Below, in pieces: positions 11,730 to 24,900 of a stretch of DNA of 64,000 bases. The position numbers were made by a program, and so were the translations under genes. Numbering within the stretch: position 1 is the first letter of the stretch; each line of letters opens with the position of its first letter. Source of the DNA: Ophiocordyceps camponoti-saundersi (nom. inval.) (lineage: Eukaryota; Ascomycota; Sordariomycetes; Hypocreales; Ophiocordycipitaceae); assembly GCA_003339415.1 (NCBI GenBank), contig PDHQ01000151.1, forward strand, positions 19,766 to 83,765. Direction: 5' to 3'. The notes under the pieces were generated by a model. The model did not search any database and was not told the origin of the DNA. It saw only the letters and a program-made list of their open reading frames with translations.

Positions 11730-14700
11730 TTTTAGAATATATAAAAGCGTAACTATTTTATTTATATTACGCTCCGTAGCTTTATTAGCTATAATTTTAT
11801 TTACTTATAAGAATTATAATATAACTAATTTAGATACCTTTTATTTCCTAGTATTTTATTATATAAACTTATAAATTTTAATAACTAAGTAATTTTTTAT
11901 ATTTATAAATAATTAAACCCCTTCCTTTAAATACTTTTTACTATACTTAATATAGCTTTTATCTTTTTCTATATTATACTTTTATTATAAATTATATTTA
12001 TTTACTTACTTTTATTAGTAATCTAGTTTAGCCCCCTTTTATAGCGTAATTTTCTTTACCCTAACCTAACCTTAATAGCTACCTTTTTATATAGCGATTT
12101 TAACTTTTATTACCTTTTATAAGATTATTACGAAAAGTCCTTTTTTAAAATAGCTAACTTCCTCGATCTTACGATTAGCTTTTATTTCGGATTTATTACG
12201 CTTTTAGGCGAAGTTACTTAGGAAATATATAATAAATAAACTAATATTATTAACTTAGCTTAAGCTACGCTAAATTACTAAGCGATATACTAAGGAAATA
12301 ATTTTAACTTTATTAGCTCTAACTATATTTCGTAAGTTATCTATATAAATACTAACCTCCGCCCTAATATTATATTAACTAAAATCTAATACTCTTTTTC
12401 CTTAAATATACTCGTAGCTAAGGTATAAAATTAACTTAAGCTTAAACTATATTATATCTCTATACTTAAAAACTTAGAAAAAGTAATTACCTTATTATAT
12501 AAATAGCTAGAAATAATAGTAGAGATTACGGTACTATTACGCGTTTATATATACCTTATAATATAAAACTAGTAAAATTAGGTAATAGCAGCTATTATAG
12601 TAGCCGCTAAGCGGGCCTAAAAGTATTAGAAAGCTAACTTTACTAACTTTTATTAGTAAGATTATTAGGAAGTAATAAAAGCGTAAAAATCCGTAATTAG
12701 CGCGGCTTATTATAGCGCTTAGTGTAATTTCCTTAATAATATCTTAATAAACTTAGTATTATTTTAGATAATAAAATATTAAGCTTAGCTCCGGAGCTAA
12801 GCTTTACTAAAGCTTATATATATACTAACGTTATAGAAAAACCCCGATTTAAATTTAATATTTACTTTCTTAGATAAAGTAATCTTACTTAGCTAGTAAT
12901 TTTTCCCTACTCCTATTACTTTAACCCCTCCTCTTATTTTAGATAAACTTTTCCCTTTTTTTTATATTAAATATTTAATTACTACTAATAACGTTTACTT
13001 TACCTTTTTCTTAATTGCTTTATAAAAGTCTGCTAGCCCCGATAAGATCTTAGTTAAGTTCTTAAAAAAATATAGACCCCCTTTTATCTAAGTTTTCTAA
13101 AAAATCTTCTAAAGCTATATTAATAACGGCTATTTCTTATTATAATTTAAAGCTTTTAATATTATAGTTATCTATAAGGTAAGTAAATTACTAGCTACGT
13201 ATTATATTTTAAGCGAGTATAAGCTAATTTCGCTCCTTAATATAATAAGGAAAGTTTTAAAAATAATTATTATTAGGAAAATAGCGTTTATAGCGGAAGC
13301 GGCTAATATCCTCTTAAATAGCTAAATAGGTAATAAGCTATAACGCTTTATTAATATCGTAATTTTTATATTTACTAAAACTATTAAAATTATCTAAAAC
13401 TAAGGCGGTATTACCTCGCTTTTTTTACTAAACTTTACTAAAGCTTTTAACTATATTTTTTATAATAAGCTAATAGTTATTCTTAATTACTTAAGCTTTC
13501 CCGAATAAGTTATAGCGTTTATTTATTTTTATCTTATTACTAAAACTTTATAACTAAAGTTTAATTATAAGCTTAGTAACGCCTTTCTAATTTAATAAGG
13601 GATCCCTTAAAAATCCCTTATATTACTAGTCCTCTTTTTATTATATATATCCTTATTATACTAATATCTAAACTTAATAATTAAACTATTAATAATAAGC
13701 TTTACTAATAATACTAATATATTTAGTATTAGACGCGATAGGGCTTAAGTACTCTTTTAACTTAAGCGGGCGTAGCGAATTTACGAATAATAAGCCCTTA
13801 AGTATAAAATAACTTTTTAGCTAGCTAAAAGTAAGTTAATATATTTTACGAAAGCTAGGAAAGCGGATATAACCCGGCTTTAGCTTAGTATAAAGATAAT
13901 ATAGCTTATATAAGAGGCGAGACTTTTAGGAGTTTAGCTATATTATAAATTTTAATAGAAATCTTATTTTTTAAAGCTTATTACTAAACTTAAGCGCTAA
14001 TATTTAGCTTTTACTAAGATTACTATATTAATATAAAGTTATATTTTATTAAAAGTAAAGGAGGTATATATTAAAGCTATTAGATTAGTAATTATATTTA
14101 ATATATCTTAATTTACTTTACTTACGTAATTAAGGGGGAAATTATATAGCTTTATTATAAAAGCGCTAGCTACGGAATAGTTTAAATACTTAAGGGTTAT
14201 TATTAAAGCTTATAAAGCTACCCCTTTTTATTATATTAAAATAAAAGCTTTCGTCCCCCCCCTTAACTTATATTTTACTTACTAGATAGCTTATACTTAT
14301 TACCGCTTTTAATATATAAGTATAATAAACCTTATCTATATTATAGTAAAGAAAGCTGCTAAGTAAGTTAAATATAAGCGTAAGGGGCGCCCTTATTAAC
14401 GGCGATATTAAGTATTATAAAACTTAGAGGAATTTTATAAAATATAAACTAAACCTAAACCGGAGGCTAGATATATATAACGTAACTTCGATATTAAACT
14501 TTAAGAAAAATAGCTCCTTTAATAGTATTCTTAAGAAGGTAAGCTTAAGAAGTATAAGTAATCTTATAGTTACTTTATTAATAAACTACTATAGCTTAAA
14601 ATTAGAACCGCCTTATAGATCTATAAAAGATTTCCTAAGTTTATTAGTATAATACTTATATAACTTTAAATTAAATATATTAAACTTAATTTTTTTCTTT

Positions 14701-15020
14701 AAGCTTATAAGGTCCTTAGGGTAATTTCGAGATAATACCCTTATAATAATAAAGATAAGATAATATTATATATTTTTCTTAACTATATTTTTACTTATAA
14801 AAATAAGCTACTCTTTAATATTAACTAGTAACTAATATAAAACTAATATAACCTTATTAAAATATTTAATAACTCTTAATTTATAGCTAAATTTACGCGC
14901 TAGTTTTTTTTACTTAAATAACTATACTAATTTAACCTTATAATATTACTTTACGAAAGTAAAATAGATAAGGGAGATAAAGCTTTTAGCCTTATAATAA
15001 ATATATAAAAGCCGCTTTAT
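11730..15020 (+). pseudogene. X4 ORF2: endonuclease-reverse transcriptase (decayed)
   Basis: Multidomain LINE polymerase. The endonuclease signature DFNFYY...L*D at 12096-12140 corresponds to the GDFN-x-HHPLW motif of AP-like endonucleases, which nick the target. The reverse transcriptase shows GIP*KS at 13599-13616 (GIPQGS) followed by VLFLLY, and the catalytic motif FTNNTNIF at 13701-13724 (F-T-D-D). A tract around 14160-14300 matches the region after the polymerase. A C-x-C-x8-H-x4-C motif at 14736-14786 is the usual C-terminal Cys/His element. An RNase H domain was not recognised. Asp to Asn, Cys/His to Tyr and Gln/Trp to stop changes all fit RIP. Confidence 0.8.
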
Positions 15021-15109
15021 AGCGATAACTTTATTATTTATCTTATTAGCTATTTACTTAGCCTTAAAGCTAAACTATCTTAACTATATATAAGGTATTA
15101 ATTTAACTA

Positions 15110-15950
15110 CGCGAAGCGTAAAATTAACCGCGCTTATTATAGCTACGGCCTTAGCCGTAGCTTTAACCTTAACTATAACTATAAGCGCGAACTAAAGCTA
15201 CTTACTTTTTTTTTACTAATAGCTCCTCCTTCTTACTAAATATAATATAATTACTAATTAATATTATAAAATTTTTATTATTAAATATATTATTAACTAA
15301 ATTATTTTAAATAGAATTAGGGATCTCCTTATAAGGAGGCGGCGCGGTTATAATATAAGCGTTAGTAATATCCTCCCTAGCGGTAAGAGTAACCTTAATA
15401 TTTAAGGTAAAAATAGTCTTAAGCTTACTAAGCTTATTAGCTTCTAACTTAAACTCGGACTTAATAAGTATTAAGGCGGAAGCGGAATTAGGGATAGGAG
15501 GCAGAGTTTAGAGGATAAGAGGATAATTAGTAAGAAATAAGCTCCCTTATAAGCGCGCCTTATTCTTAGTAATATAGCGAATATAATATAGCTTCTTAGT
15601 TAACTATTTAAAAAAGTTAATTATTTATATATAAAAAATATATTATTTTTATATTTAAGCTAATATAATAGCGATAAGTTAATCGGCGCTAGTTAAACTT
15701 TTAGTTATTTCGATAATAAGGTTCTTCCTAATAGTAGGAGGCTATAAGCTTTAAAGCGGTACGCGGCTAGCGGCCGCTTATATAACTTAATTAGCGTAAA
15801 TATTATTATAATACGTAATAGCGCGTATTTATTTAATACGCTAAATTATATTTTTTTACTATATTTATTAATATAAAATTTATTATAAACTTAATATAAC
15901 TTTAATATTACTTACTATTTAAGCGTTATAATTAAAGCCCGGCTAGTAAG
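15110..15950 (-). pseudogene. X4 antisense protein-like frame in the 3' region
   Basis: On the strand opposite to the LINE ORFs, a frame can be followed whose homologues in X1 (28990-29717) and X3 (57430-58159) are clearer. It has a hydrophilic Pro/Ala-rich middle and an Arg/Gly-rich end. I do not recognise the product. It may be a captured or nested gene that moves with the LINE. Limits are approximate. Confidence 0.35.
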
Positions 15951-16329
15951 TAACCTTAATTACGGCGCGAATAGCTTTAGTTATAGCGGGATTATTAATT
16001 AGCTAATACTTAGTATAATTATTTACGTATTTAACGTAAGCTACGCTTAGATAGTTTACCTTAGTTATTAGTAAATACGGATATATATTAAGGCTAAGTA
16101 CTTACTTTTTTATACCTAATAAAAGTTCTTAAAGCTAATAAGCGTATTAATATACCCCGTATAAGATACCGCTTAAGGAAAGTTAAGTTTAGTAAGTATT
16201 CTACTCCGGTATAAGTTAGCTATAAACTAGTTACGCGCGCTAAAAATTACTTATATAATTAAAATTATTAAAAAAATAATAAGATAATAATAGCCCGCTT
16301 ATATTAGTAAGAGCGACCCCCCCCTCCTT

Positions 16330-16560
16330 TATATACTTTTAGGCCTTAAGTTACTAATTTATAAAAACTAACTTCCTAATTAAAAAAGCTTCCTAATTAG
16401 AAAGGCTTAAAAAGGGGTATATACCTAAGTATATACTATACGTAGAGGAGGTATATAGCTACGTACCTAAGGGTTAAGTAATATATACTTAGAGGCCGGG
16501 GAGATATATATTAGTATATATAAGTAATATATACCGCCGCTATTATTATCTTTTCCTTAT
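16330..16560 (+). other. X4 palindrome cluster near the 3' end
   Basis: Contains imperfect copies of the palindrome ttcctaattaggaa separated by agct, and several atata-cttaag-tatat type palindromes. Better preserved forms are in X2 (45340-45420) and X1 (28428-28464). Possibly a 3' RNA structure recognised by the LINE reverse transcriptase. Confidence 0.45.
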
Positions 16561-16795
16561 CTTATCTATCTTTTCTTATCTTTCCTTATATTATATAGTA
16601 TTACTATAACTAACGGTTACTTTCTTTATACGCGCTAAGCGCCTAGCCCGGCCCCGAGCCGGACGCGGTCCTATTATATAGCGGGGGGTTTTACCTCCTT
16701 TAGGAGGGTTTTTCCTACTCGACTTACTGCTAAGGTTCTAGCAGCTACTTTTATAGCCTTTAGAGTACTATAATAATAATAACTAGCTAATATTT

Positions 16796-17100
16796 TAGAA
16801 GAATAACTTAGCCCTAAGCTTAATACTAATAATTATAAAATTAAATAAATCCTTAATAAAAGAAAAGTTAAAAAAAGGCGAGGTGCTACTTAAATAAAAT
16901 ACTTTATATATTAAAAGGGATACTTAAGTAATAATAAGTAATAGGTAGCTAGAAAAGATTTCTAATAAAAGAAGAAAATTAAAAAATTTAAGAAAGAAAA
17001 AGATAAGTTAGAAGCTAAGCTAGAAATTACTAGGAAAAATATATAAATACTTTTAAAAAATACTAGCTATTAGAATAAAGTAAATAAGTTACTTAATAAT
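16796..17100 (+). pseudogene. W chromodomain, 3' end of pol (decayed)
   Basis: Resumes the W pol frame after X4. Through the stops a chromodomain can be read: K-I-L-x-K near 16850, then IKY-I-Y-KGY at about 16895-16920 and VARKDF at about 16945-16965, matching the YLVxWKGY...W...NL pattern. A highly charged tail follows (16970-17060). Chromodomains of Ty3/Gypsy integrases bind methylated histone H3 and guide insertion into heterochromatin. Confidence 0.6.
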
Positions 17101-19939
17101 AAATATATAAAATCTTTAGGAAATAATAAACTTAACGTATTACTATTTATATTAAATTTCCCTTTATTTTCTTACCTTTCTTTTTTTACTTCCTCTCTCT
17201 CCTATTTATCTTATCTTATCCTTTTTAATATTACTTATTTTTATTATATCTTTTTATATATTAGTTATTATCCCTCTTATAATTATTTTCTTTTATCTTC
17301 TAATTCCTTTTATTATTCTTATATTATTTCCTTTCTTTTATACTTATAATTAATCCTTCTTATAGTAATCTTTATTATTCTTATAATAAGATATATTATA
17401 AGTTATTTTATAAATAACTAATTCGCACTCCCCTTATACTTATATTTAAAAGCTTTAAGAGAGCTATTTAGCTATTTAGAAACTTTATAAAACTTTAGTA
17501 TTTATTTAAGTTACTTACTTATAAATTTAATAACTAAAAATCGAATAACTATATAACTTTTATTACTTAAAAATAAATATAATAAGAAGAAAGATATAAT
17601 TTATTATTTAGTAAGTTAAATAGTTATATTTATTATATTAATAAAAAAGTAAAAAAGTAAGCTAATAGAGAATAACTTCTTAATAATAAAAATTATAATT
17701 CTAAGTACTTACTTTTAAATAACGAATACTCTAGCTTTAACTACTCCTTACTTAAAGTTTTTAAAATTATAACGCTTAGATATTTTACTTAATAAATAGC
17801 TATAGTATTTTTTTTTATTACTAGGTTTATTTTTAAAATACCGGCTACCTTATTAAGAAGCTATAACTGCCTTTTATTACTATATTCCCTTACTAATATT
17901 AAAAAGAATATTTTTCCGTAATTTAAATAACTTAGAAAAAACTATTATAGCGCTTATACGCTATTAGAAGTTATAAAAGATTATATTAAGGGCCTAGTTA
18001 GCGGGTAAATTTATTAGAAGTTAGAAAAGTTAGAGAAAATTAAAAAAATCTTAGCTATTAGCTTTTATACTAACTACCTTAAAAAGATAGAAAGAATAGT
18101 ATTAATAGCTATAAAAAGGAGACTAAAGTTAAGGGAGTAGCTTTTATTTTTAGTAAATCCTTAGTAAGGCGTTTTATTACTCCTCTTACTCTAACTTAAT
18201 AAAGCGTCCTTAGAACCCCTAATAAGTAAATTCGCTTTACTTTTTAATAACTTAAAACCCTTATAATAGTTTTTAAAACCGCGATTTAATTTTAAGAAAT
18301 TCTAAAAGCTAAAAAGGTTAAAAAGGCTAATAATAACTCTTTAGTAACTTATTATAATAGTTTAGTCTAAGTTATTAAATACTCTCTTACCCTCTTTATA
18401 ATATATTATAATAAGTAAGCTTTAATATTCTAAGATATAAATATTACTTTAATTTAAGTAACTTACTTTAATAAGTACCTTACTAAATATAATATTTCCC
18501 TTAGCTTAAGTTATATAGCGAAAATATTTAATATTAGTAATAAATAAATTATTAATTTCCCTATTCTAATACTTATCTTACTTAATACCCTTACTCTTAA
18601 GAATATATTACTTAATATTAATAAGGTAGCTATATTCGTTAATAAGAAATCGGCGCTTAATAATTTAAGCAAAATTATAAAGTTTTATAAAAAGAACTAA
18701 TAAAACTTTTCTATTTATATAAGAGAATAGATATATTTACCTAGTAAAGGTATTATTATATTACTCCTAGCTATTACTATTAATTATATACTCTTTTTAG
18801 CTTAGAGTAATATTATTAGAATTAAAATAACTCTAAACTTTAGCAATATACTTATCTTTAATATTTTAAACTTAGTAAAAATAGATTTAGATAATATTAC
18901 TAAAAATATATATAGTTAGAAAAGTAGCTTAGTTAAACTTACTAATAATACTATATATATAATAACTATTAAGCTTATTAATACTAATTTATTTATTAAT
19001 ATAATAATAAATTAAAACTCTTTATAGCTTTTTATATAATATTAGCACGAACTATAGTAAAGAAATATATTAATAACGCGCTTTATATAGAAAGCACGCG
19101 TTATACTATTTAACTATTAATAAATAATCGCTATTATATTTATTTAACTATTAATATATAATAAATCTTTAAGTTATTTAACTATTAATATATAATAACG
19201 ATATATTTACTAAGCTTAAGTAAGAACCTTATAAATTAGTATACTTTTAATATTATTTTCTAATATTTTTATAATATAATACTAATTATATATTATTTTT
19301 CCTTATACTTTATATATTATAAATAAAGAAAGAATATTAGCTATAATAAGAAAGCTAAGTAAAGCTTATTTACTATAAACTGCTTATAATATACGCTTAA
19401 GGATAAGTATAAACTATTCGTAATATAGTTAACTTTACTACTATTCTTAATATCTTAAACGCTTTTATTTTTATAAAATATATTATACTTAAAGCTATAA
19501 ACTATATCTTTTACGCTATTTATAATAAGATTATCTATATTCGCTTTTATATTATTACCGTAACTTATATATCTAAATAATAAAGATAGTAAGATATTTC
19601 CTTTATTTTATTCTTTTAATTTACGTATTATATTATATTCTTTTTATTCTTACTTTCCTTTTTTAATATTATAATAACTTTTACTATAATATATATTCTT
19701 TTATATATATTTAATATATATTATAATTCTCTTTTATTATTCTTATCTTATTTTTTTATTTTTTACTATTTTATATAAATTAATCTAGTTCTTTATATAT
19801 AAATCCTTAATAATATTTTTTAATTTATAATTTAATATAATTATTAAAGTTAATATAAAAAAGCCTTTAAGTATAATAATAGTTTTTAAAATAATATAAA
19901 AACTTAATAAGGCTATTAGAATTCTTTTCTAGCTTAAAA
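17101..19939 (+). other. W extra 3' region of unknown content
   Basis: About 2.8 kb between the chromodomain and the 3' LTR, longer than the usual untranslated end of a Ty3/Gypsy element. The first 300 bases are T/C-rich. From about 17420 to 18700 the sequence has protein-like composition but no motif I recognise, so it could be a third open reading frame or an older insertion whose ends are lost. A short tandem repeat lies at 19105-19205. Confidence 0.45.
19105..19205. repeat. Short tandem repeat, about 36-bp unit, three copies
   Basis: Three successive copies of a unit containing ttatttaactattaatata, with slightly different spacers. It lies in the extra 3' region of W. Confidence 0.6.
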
Positions 19940-20548
19940 GGTTAATATAAAACATATAATAATAAGACGTGTAATAATACCTTTATAAATCGCCTAATTT
20001 CTTATAATATTTTACTAAGATTTCCCCTTTTAAGATTTTATTCGGATTTCCCCTAAAAACTTTATTACTTTTACGCTTAAGAAATTACTAGGATTTCCTC
20101 TTAGAATTTCTCTATAATAACTCTTAGGATTTTACTAAGATTTCTAACTAAATTTAATATTAAAATATACTTTTAGAAATCTCCGGATTTTATTAGAAAA
20201 TCCCCGTATACTAGGAAATTACCGTATGTTAGGAAATCTCTATTTTACTAATATATATAGAAATCACCGTAAAATCCCCTTAAGTAAATACTTTTAAAAT
20301 TATATTAAAAGATCTTCCTTAAGCTCCTAGCTATATAATTAGCTTAGTATTCCTTTAGATAATAATATAGATTTTTTTATAATTATTATTTTAATTCTTA
20401 AAAGACTCTTACTTATACTTATACTTTTTATAATAGCTATTTTATAATTTTATAATTAGTAGCTAGCTTATCTCCCTCTTTTATATATTATATTTAATAG
20501 CTAGCTTAGTATATATACTTATTAGAAGATTATACGTATAAGCGTATA
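19940..20548 (+). repeat. W 3' LTR (609 bp)
   Basis: Partner of 1697-2305, with the same length and order. It begins ggttaata where the 5' copy begins tattaata. It is followed by the target duplication ttatt at 20549-20553. Confidence 0.92.
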
Positions 20549-20553
20549 TTATT

Positions 20554-20599
20554 TATAATACTAATATTATTATTTACTTAATATATTTTAACTATAATA
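20554..20599 (+). repeat. G2 5' LTR, second part
   Basis: Completes the LTR interrupted by W: the bases after the duplication match the end of the G1 LTRs (tactaat...attatttact...ctataata). The same segment is at 47388-47427 in the 3' LTR. Confidence 0.85.
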
Positions 20600-20639
20600 T
20601 TATTCTAAGCTTACTTTTTGCTAGTAAGTAATTAATAAA

Positions 20640-21980
20640 TATATATTAAACTCTTATATCTTTATATAAAATAGAAAAAAACTTATATATAACTTAGACT
20701 AACCGGCTTTAAAACTTATATTTAAAGCCCCTAAATAGACTTTTAAGTAATTAAAGAGACTCGCCTTAAAAACGCCTAACTTTATAATAAAATAAAGTTT
20801 TAGCGAAAACTAAACTAAGACTATAGCTACTTTTTCTTAGAATATTACTAATATAACTATATTATAAGATTTACGTAAAGAGATAATATAATTATAAGTA
20901 TAAATTATAAAACTCTAAAGTTAATTAATTTAGAAAAACTAAGACTAAGACTTAAATATAGAAAAAACTTATTAAAAATATTAATTATATTTAAGATAAG
21001 TAAAAAGATATTTATCCTAATTAGAAAGGCCGCTTAAGGTACCTTTACGCTAGTTACCTTAATAAGATAGCTAAACCCCTTTTATTTTAATTTCGTAAAA
21101 ATTCGCTATAAAAAGGTAAGTAAGTTCTTAAATAAGAAAGAGGACTTTAATACCTTCCTTATAAACTTAAAAGATAAGATAAGGTCTAATAAAATAATTT
21201 TCTATAATAAGTAAGATAGGATAAGTATTCTATTTTATATTTTAAAAAGAAAAGCTTATAAATTATTAGAAACCTAGTATAATTTAAAGGAACGCCCCTT
21301 TTCCGAATTAAATAAAATAGTTTAATATTTAGAATCTACTTATAAAAATCTAAATAAATTTATAAAGGCTATATATTAGCTTTATAAACTAAACTTCTCC
21401 TTAACTAGTAAATAAGAAATCTAAGAGTTTCTTATAAAGTTTAATTACCTTATAATTAAAACTTAAGTTCCCTTAGCTTAGATTAAGTATATACTTTAAA
21501 ACTACCTGCTTACTAACCTTAATATAAGTTTTCTTATAAAGGCTAAAAACTTATATATAATATATAGGGAATTTTATAAATATATAAAAAACGCTATATT
21601 TTATTAAAAGAAGGAGTTTACCTACTAAAAAGCTATATAAAAAGCTTATTAAAGCGATAAAACTATTCCGGTAATATAAAAAAAGAAGATTATAATTATA
21701 ATTATAACTTTATACTAAAAAGGCTAGCCCTTAAGTAAGGATAAAAAGAAAGTTTATTAGGAAAATAGCCTTTATTTTATTTATAAAAAGAAAAGCTATA
21801 TAACTAAAGATTACCTTAACTAATAAAAAATAAAGAGAGTTTATAAAGTTTAAACGCCCCCGCCTAATTTTATTTAATTAGATTACTTTAATTTAAGAAA
21901 AAAGTAAGATTATTATAAGGCTTTTTAATAGTCCTAAAAGTATTATATATAAGATAAAAAGTAAAAGAGTTATTTATTAT
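20640..21980 (+). pseudogene. G2 gag with CCHC knuckle (decayed)
   Basis: First coding block after the G2 5' LTR. A zinc knuckle with exact C-x2-C-x4-H-x4-C spacing is read at 21773-21814 as YFIYKKKSYITKDY, with Tyr for each Cys and for His as expected from RIP. The preceding kilobase reads as a charged capsid-type protein with many stops. In a live element the product forms virus-like particles in the cytoplasm. G1 has the same knuckle on the other strand at 35372-35413. Confidence 0.72.
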
Positions 21981-21989
21981 TAATAGTTA

Positions 21990-24900
21990 AGTTTAAGTAA
22001 ATAATATTACTTTTTATACCTTTACCTTATATAATATTAAAGTAAACGCCTGTTTTTTAGTTAGCTATTATTTTGCAAAGTAAGCTATAAAGCGCTTAGG
22101 CGCTAAGCTTATTTTTATCTATCTTATCCCTTTTATTAATTTTTAAGGCTATTAAGCTAGCTTACTTTATAAATACCTAATTATTACCTTAATAATTAAT
22201 AAATAGTATTTTCTTTAGAAAATCTGCTAAGTAACTAATTATATTTAAAATCTCTTTATTAGCTTATTTTAAATAGCTGAGAAAAGGTTACTACTTAACT
22301 ATATAGCTTAGAAGCTAGTTTAGCTAAATAACTTATCTATCCTCGCTAAGTATTTACCCTTAATCTTACTATCTAAGAAGCCTTTTTTTACCGGAAATTT
22401 AGATTTAGCTATTTAAGCGGACGCCGAATATCAGAACCGCTTTTTTTATTAAAATAAGCGTAAGTATTAGATCTTTTAGCGCTTATAAAGGAAGAAAGAC
22501 TTTATATAGCCTGCGAAAAAAAAGAAGCTAGCCTTAACTTTAACTAATTAAAAAACTAATAATATAAATAAAGATATTTTAAAAAAATAGCTTATTTACT
22601 AAATATAATAAAACTTTTAATATATATAATAAGAAAAGATAACCCCGCTAATATTTATAATTCTTATAAAATTAGAATATAACTCTAACTTAGTTATAAT
22701 CGCGAAGTTAAGCTTAGCTAGCTATATATATATAAGATAAAAAATCCTATTCCTTTAAGGAGAAGAACTTAAATATATAGCTTATATATATAATATAATT
22801 CCTTTAGCCTTTATATATCTTAAAAGATTTTTTAGTAAGAAAAAAGCTTATACTTTTACTAATCCTTAACTTAGCTATAATATTACTTTAAAACTTAAAA
22901 AGCCCCTAAACTTAATAAAACCTCCTTTTTATAAAACGCTTATAAAATACTTATTATTAAAAAAGGAAACTATAAATTACTTACTTAAGATTAAATTTAG
23001 TAAGTTAAATATTAGTCCTTACGCCGCCTTTATTTTTTTTTATATTAAAGCTATATTTAATAGCTTAGCGTTTTTATATTAACTATTAATAAATAAATAA
23101 TTACTTTAAAAGTTAGATTTTACTTACCCCTTTCTTAGAAAATATAGCGTTTAGCTACCGGGAAGTAAGGTAGTTTTTAAAAATAAATATTATTTAAGCG
23201 TTTTATTATTTTTATCTTAACTTTAATTTTAAATACCTTATAGCTTTCTATATTAAGTTTAATATATATTATTAGCTTATTTTCCTATTTAGCCTTAAAG
23301 TAAGGCTTACCTAATTTTTAAATTTTATTAATACTTTACTTTATAATCTCCTTAACCGCTATATAAGTATATACGCTAATAATATATTAATTTATTTAGG
23401 TAGTAGGGGGAAAGAATATTAAAAGGAATATTAAGAAATAATATAGCGCTTATACTAAGTAAACTTTTAAGGGGATATCTAAAAATTAGAATTTAATATT
23501 ATAAAAGTTAATTATTTTAAGGTAATATTATATATAAGCTAAAGAATAAATATAAACCCTTATAAGGTATAAGCGATTTAAAATTAAAAGTTTAAAGATT
23601 TCTAAAATTATAAAGCTATTTATTTATTCGTAAGATTTTATAACTTTATCCGGATCTTTTATTACTATATTAATACCGCCGATAAGCTTTTAAATTATTT
23701 TTTAAAAAAAAACGCTATTTTTAAGCTTAGACTAAGGTAAAGGGAAGCTTTTAATAAGATAAAGGAACTAGCTACCTAAGCCCTAATACTTGCTTTCTTC
23801 TATTTAAAGCTTCTAACCTAACTTAAAACTAATACTTTTTACAATACTATTATCGGTATACTTTAATAATAATATAATAACTAAATATAAAAGCTTATAA
23901 GCTTTTTTTTAAAAATAATAAACTTAGCTAAATATACTTACTTAATTTAAAATTATAAACTCTTTACTATTATATAAAGCTTTAAGTATTTCTATCTAAA
24001 ATTACTTAATTAAAAGTTTAATATAATTATAGATTATAAGGCTTTAGTTTATTTTATAATAAAAAAAATTACTCTTTATTTATTAAGTTTAATAGTTTAA
24101 TTTCCTTACTTAGTTTAATATTTATTTCTTATACTATCTTAGCTAACTAAATATAGCTATTAATACTCTTTTTTAAAAGATAGCCGAGCTCTTAATAATA
24201 AAAGCTTATAAAAAAAAGAAAAGACGCTTATAATAATTCTCCTAGAAAGCTTTAGATTTAAAGCCCTAACTTTAATTTTTATAATTACTCTAATCTGTTT
24301 TATAAAAAACCCTATCTTATTAAAAGCGGAATTAGTATTATTAATCTAAAAAAAAAACGCGAGCTAAAACCTTAGATTTTACGGTAATCTCCTTATAATA
24401 CTTAAGTAAAATAGCTAGAAGCGATTTTTCCTTTATATTACCTTAATCTAAAATATATATATATATAAGCTAGCTATCTTTACTTATAATAGGTAAAATA
24501 AGATTATTTAGATATTTTAATAAAGCTATTATTAGCTTAAGATAAAGTAAGATATCTACTAATATATTTATAACTATTATAAGTATTAGAGAAATAAAAC
24601 GCTATAAGATAAGATTTTAAGTTTACTATACCTCTTACTTATTCTAACTTTTATATAAAAGTATATTACCTATAATAAGAAAGTAATATTAAAAAACTAT
24701 TTTAAGTATAATTATATTTAAACTTTTATTTATAAACTAAGTAAGATTATTATTATATTATTAAGTAAGAAGAATAATATAGTTAAAGTATTTATAAAAC
24801 GCTATTTTTAATACTTTTATTATCTTTTCGGTATATTATATATATAGACTACTAATAATGCTAAACTATTTATTTTAGGATTTCTTAAAGAAATTAACTA

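Larger units (their letters stand above)
10050..16780 (+). mobile_element. X4: LINE (Tad1-like) in W pol
   Basis: Full-length copy of family X, flanked by the 15-bp duplication aactagctaatattt at 10035-10049 and 16781-16795, and ending in (TAA)n (16768-16780). It is collinear over 6.7 kb with X2 (same strand) and with X1 and X3 (opposite strand). Order: CpG-rich 5' untranslated region with a hairpin, ORF1, homopyrimidine spacer, ORF2, and a 1.6-kb 3' region with palindromes and an antisense protein-like frame. It interrupts the W pol between the integrase GPF module and the chromodomain. Confidence 0.92.
1697..20548 (+). mobile_element. W: large Ty3/Gypsy chromovirus inserted in G2 5' LTR
   Basis: Two direct repeats of 609 bp each (1697-2305 and 19940-20548) enclose an interior of about 9.0 kb once Y1 and X4 are removed, and the element is flanked by the duplication ttatt. 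On the + strand its interior reads in Ty3/Gypsy order: a lysine-rich gag-like stretch, reverse transcriptase with a Y-I-D-D-type motif, integrase C-terminal GPF-type module, then a chromodomain. The pol gene is cut by LINE X4 just after the integrase GPF module. About 2.8 kb of extra sequence lies between the chromodomain and the 3' LTR, which is unusual. Confidence 0.88.
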
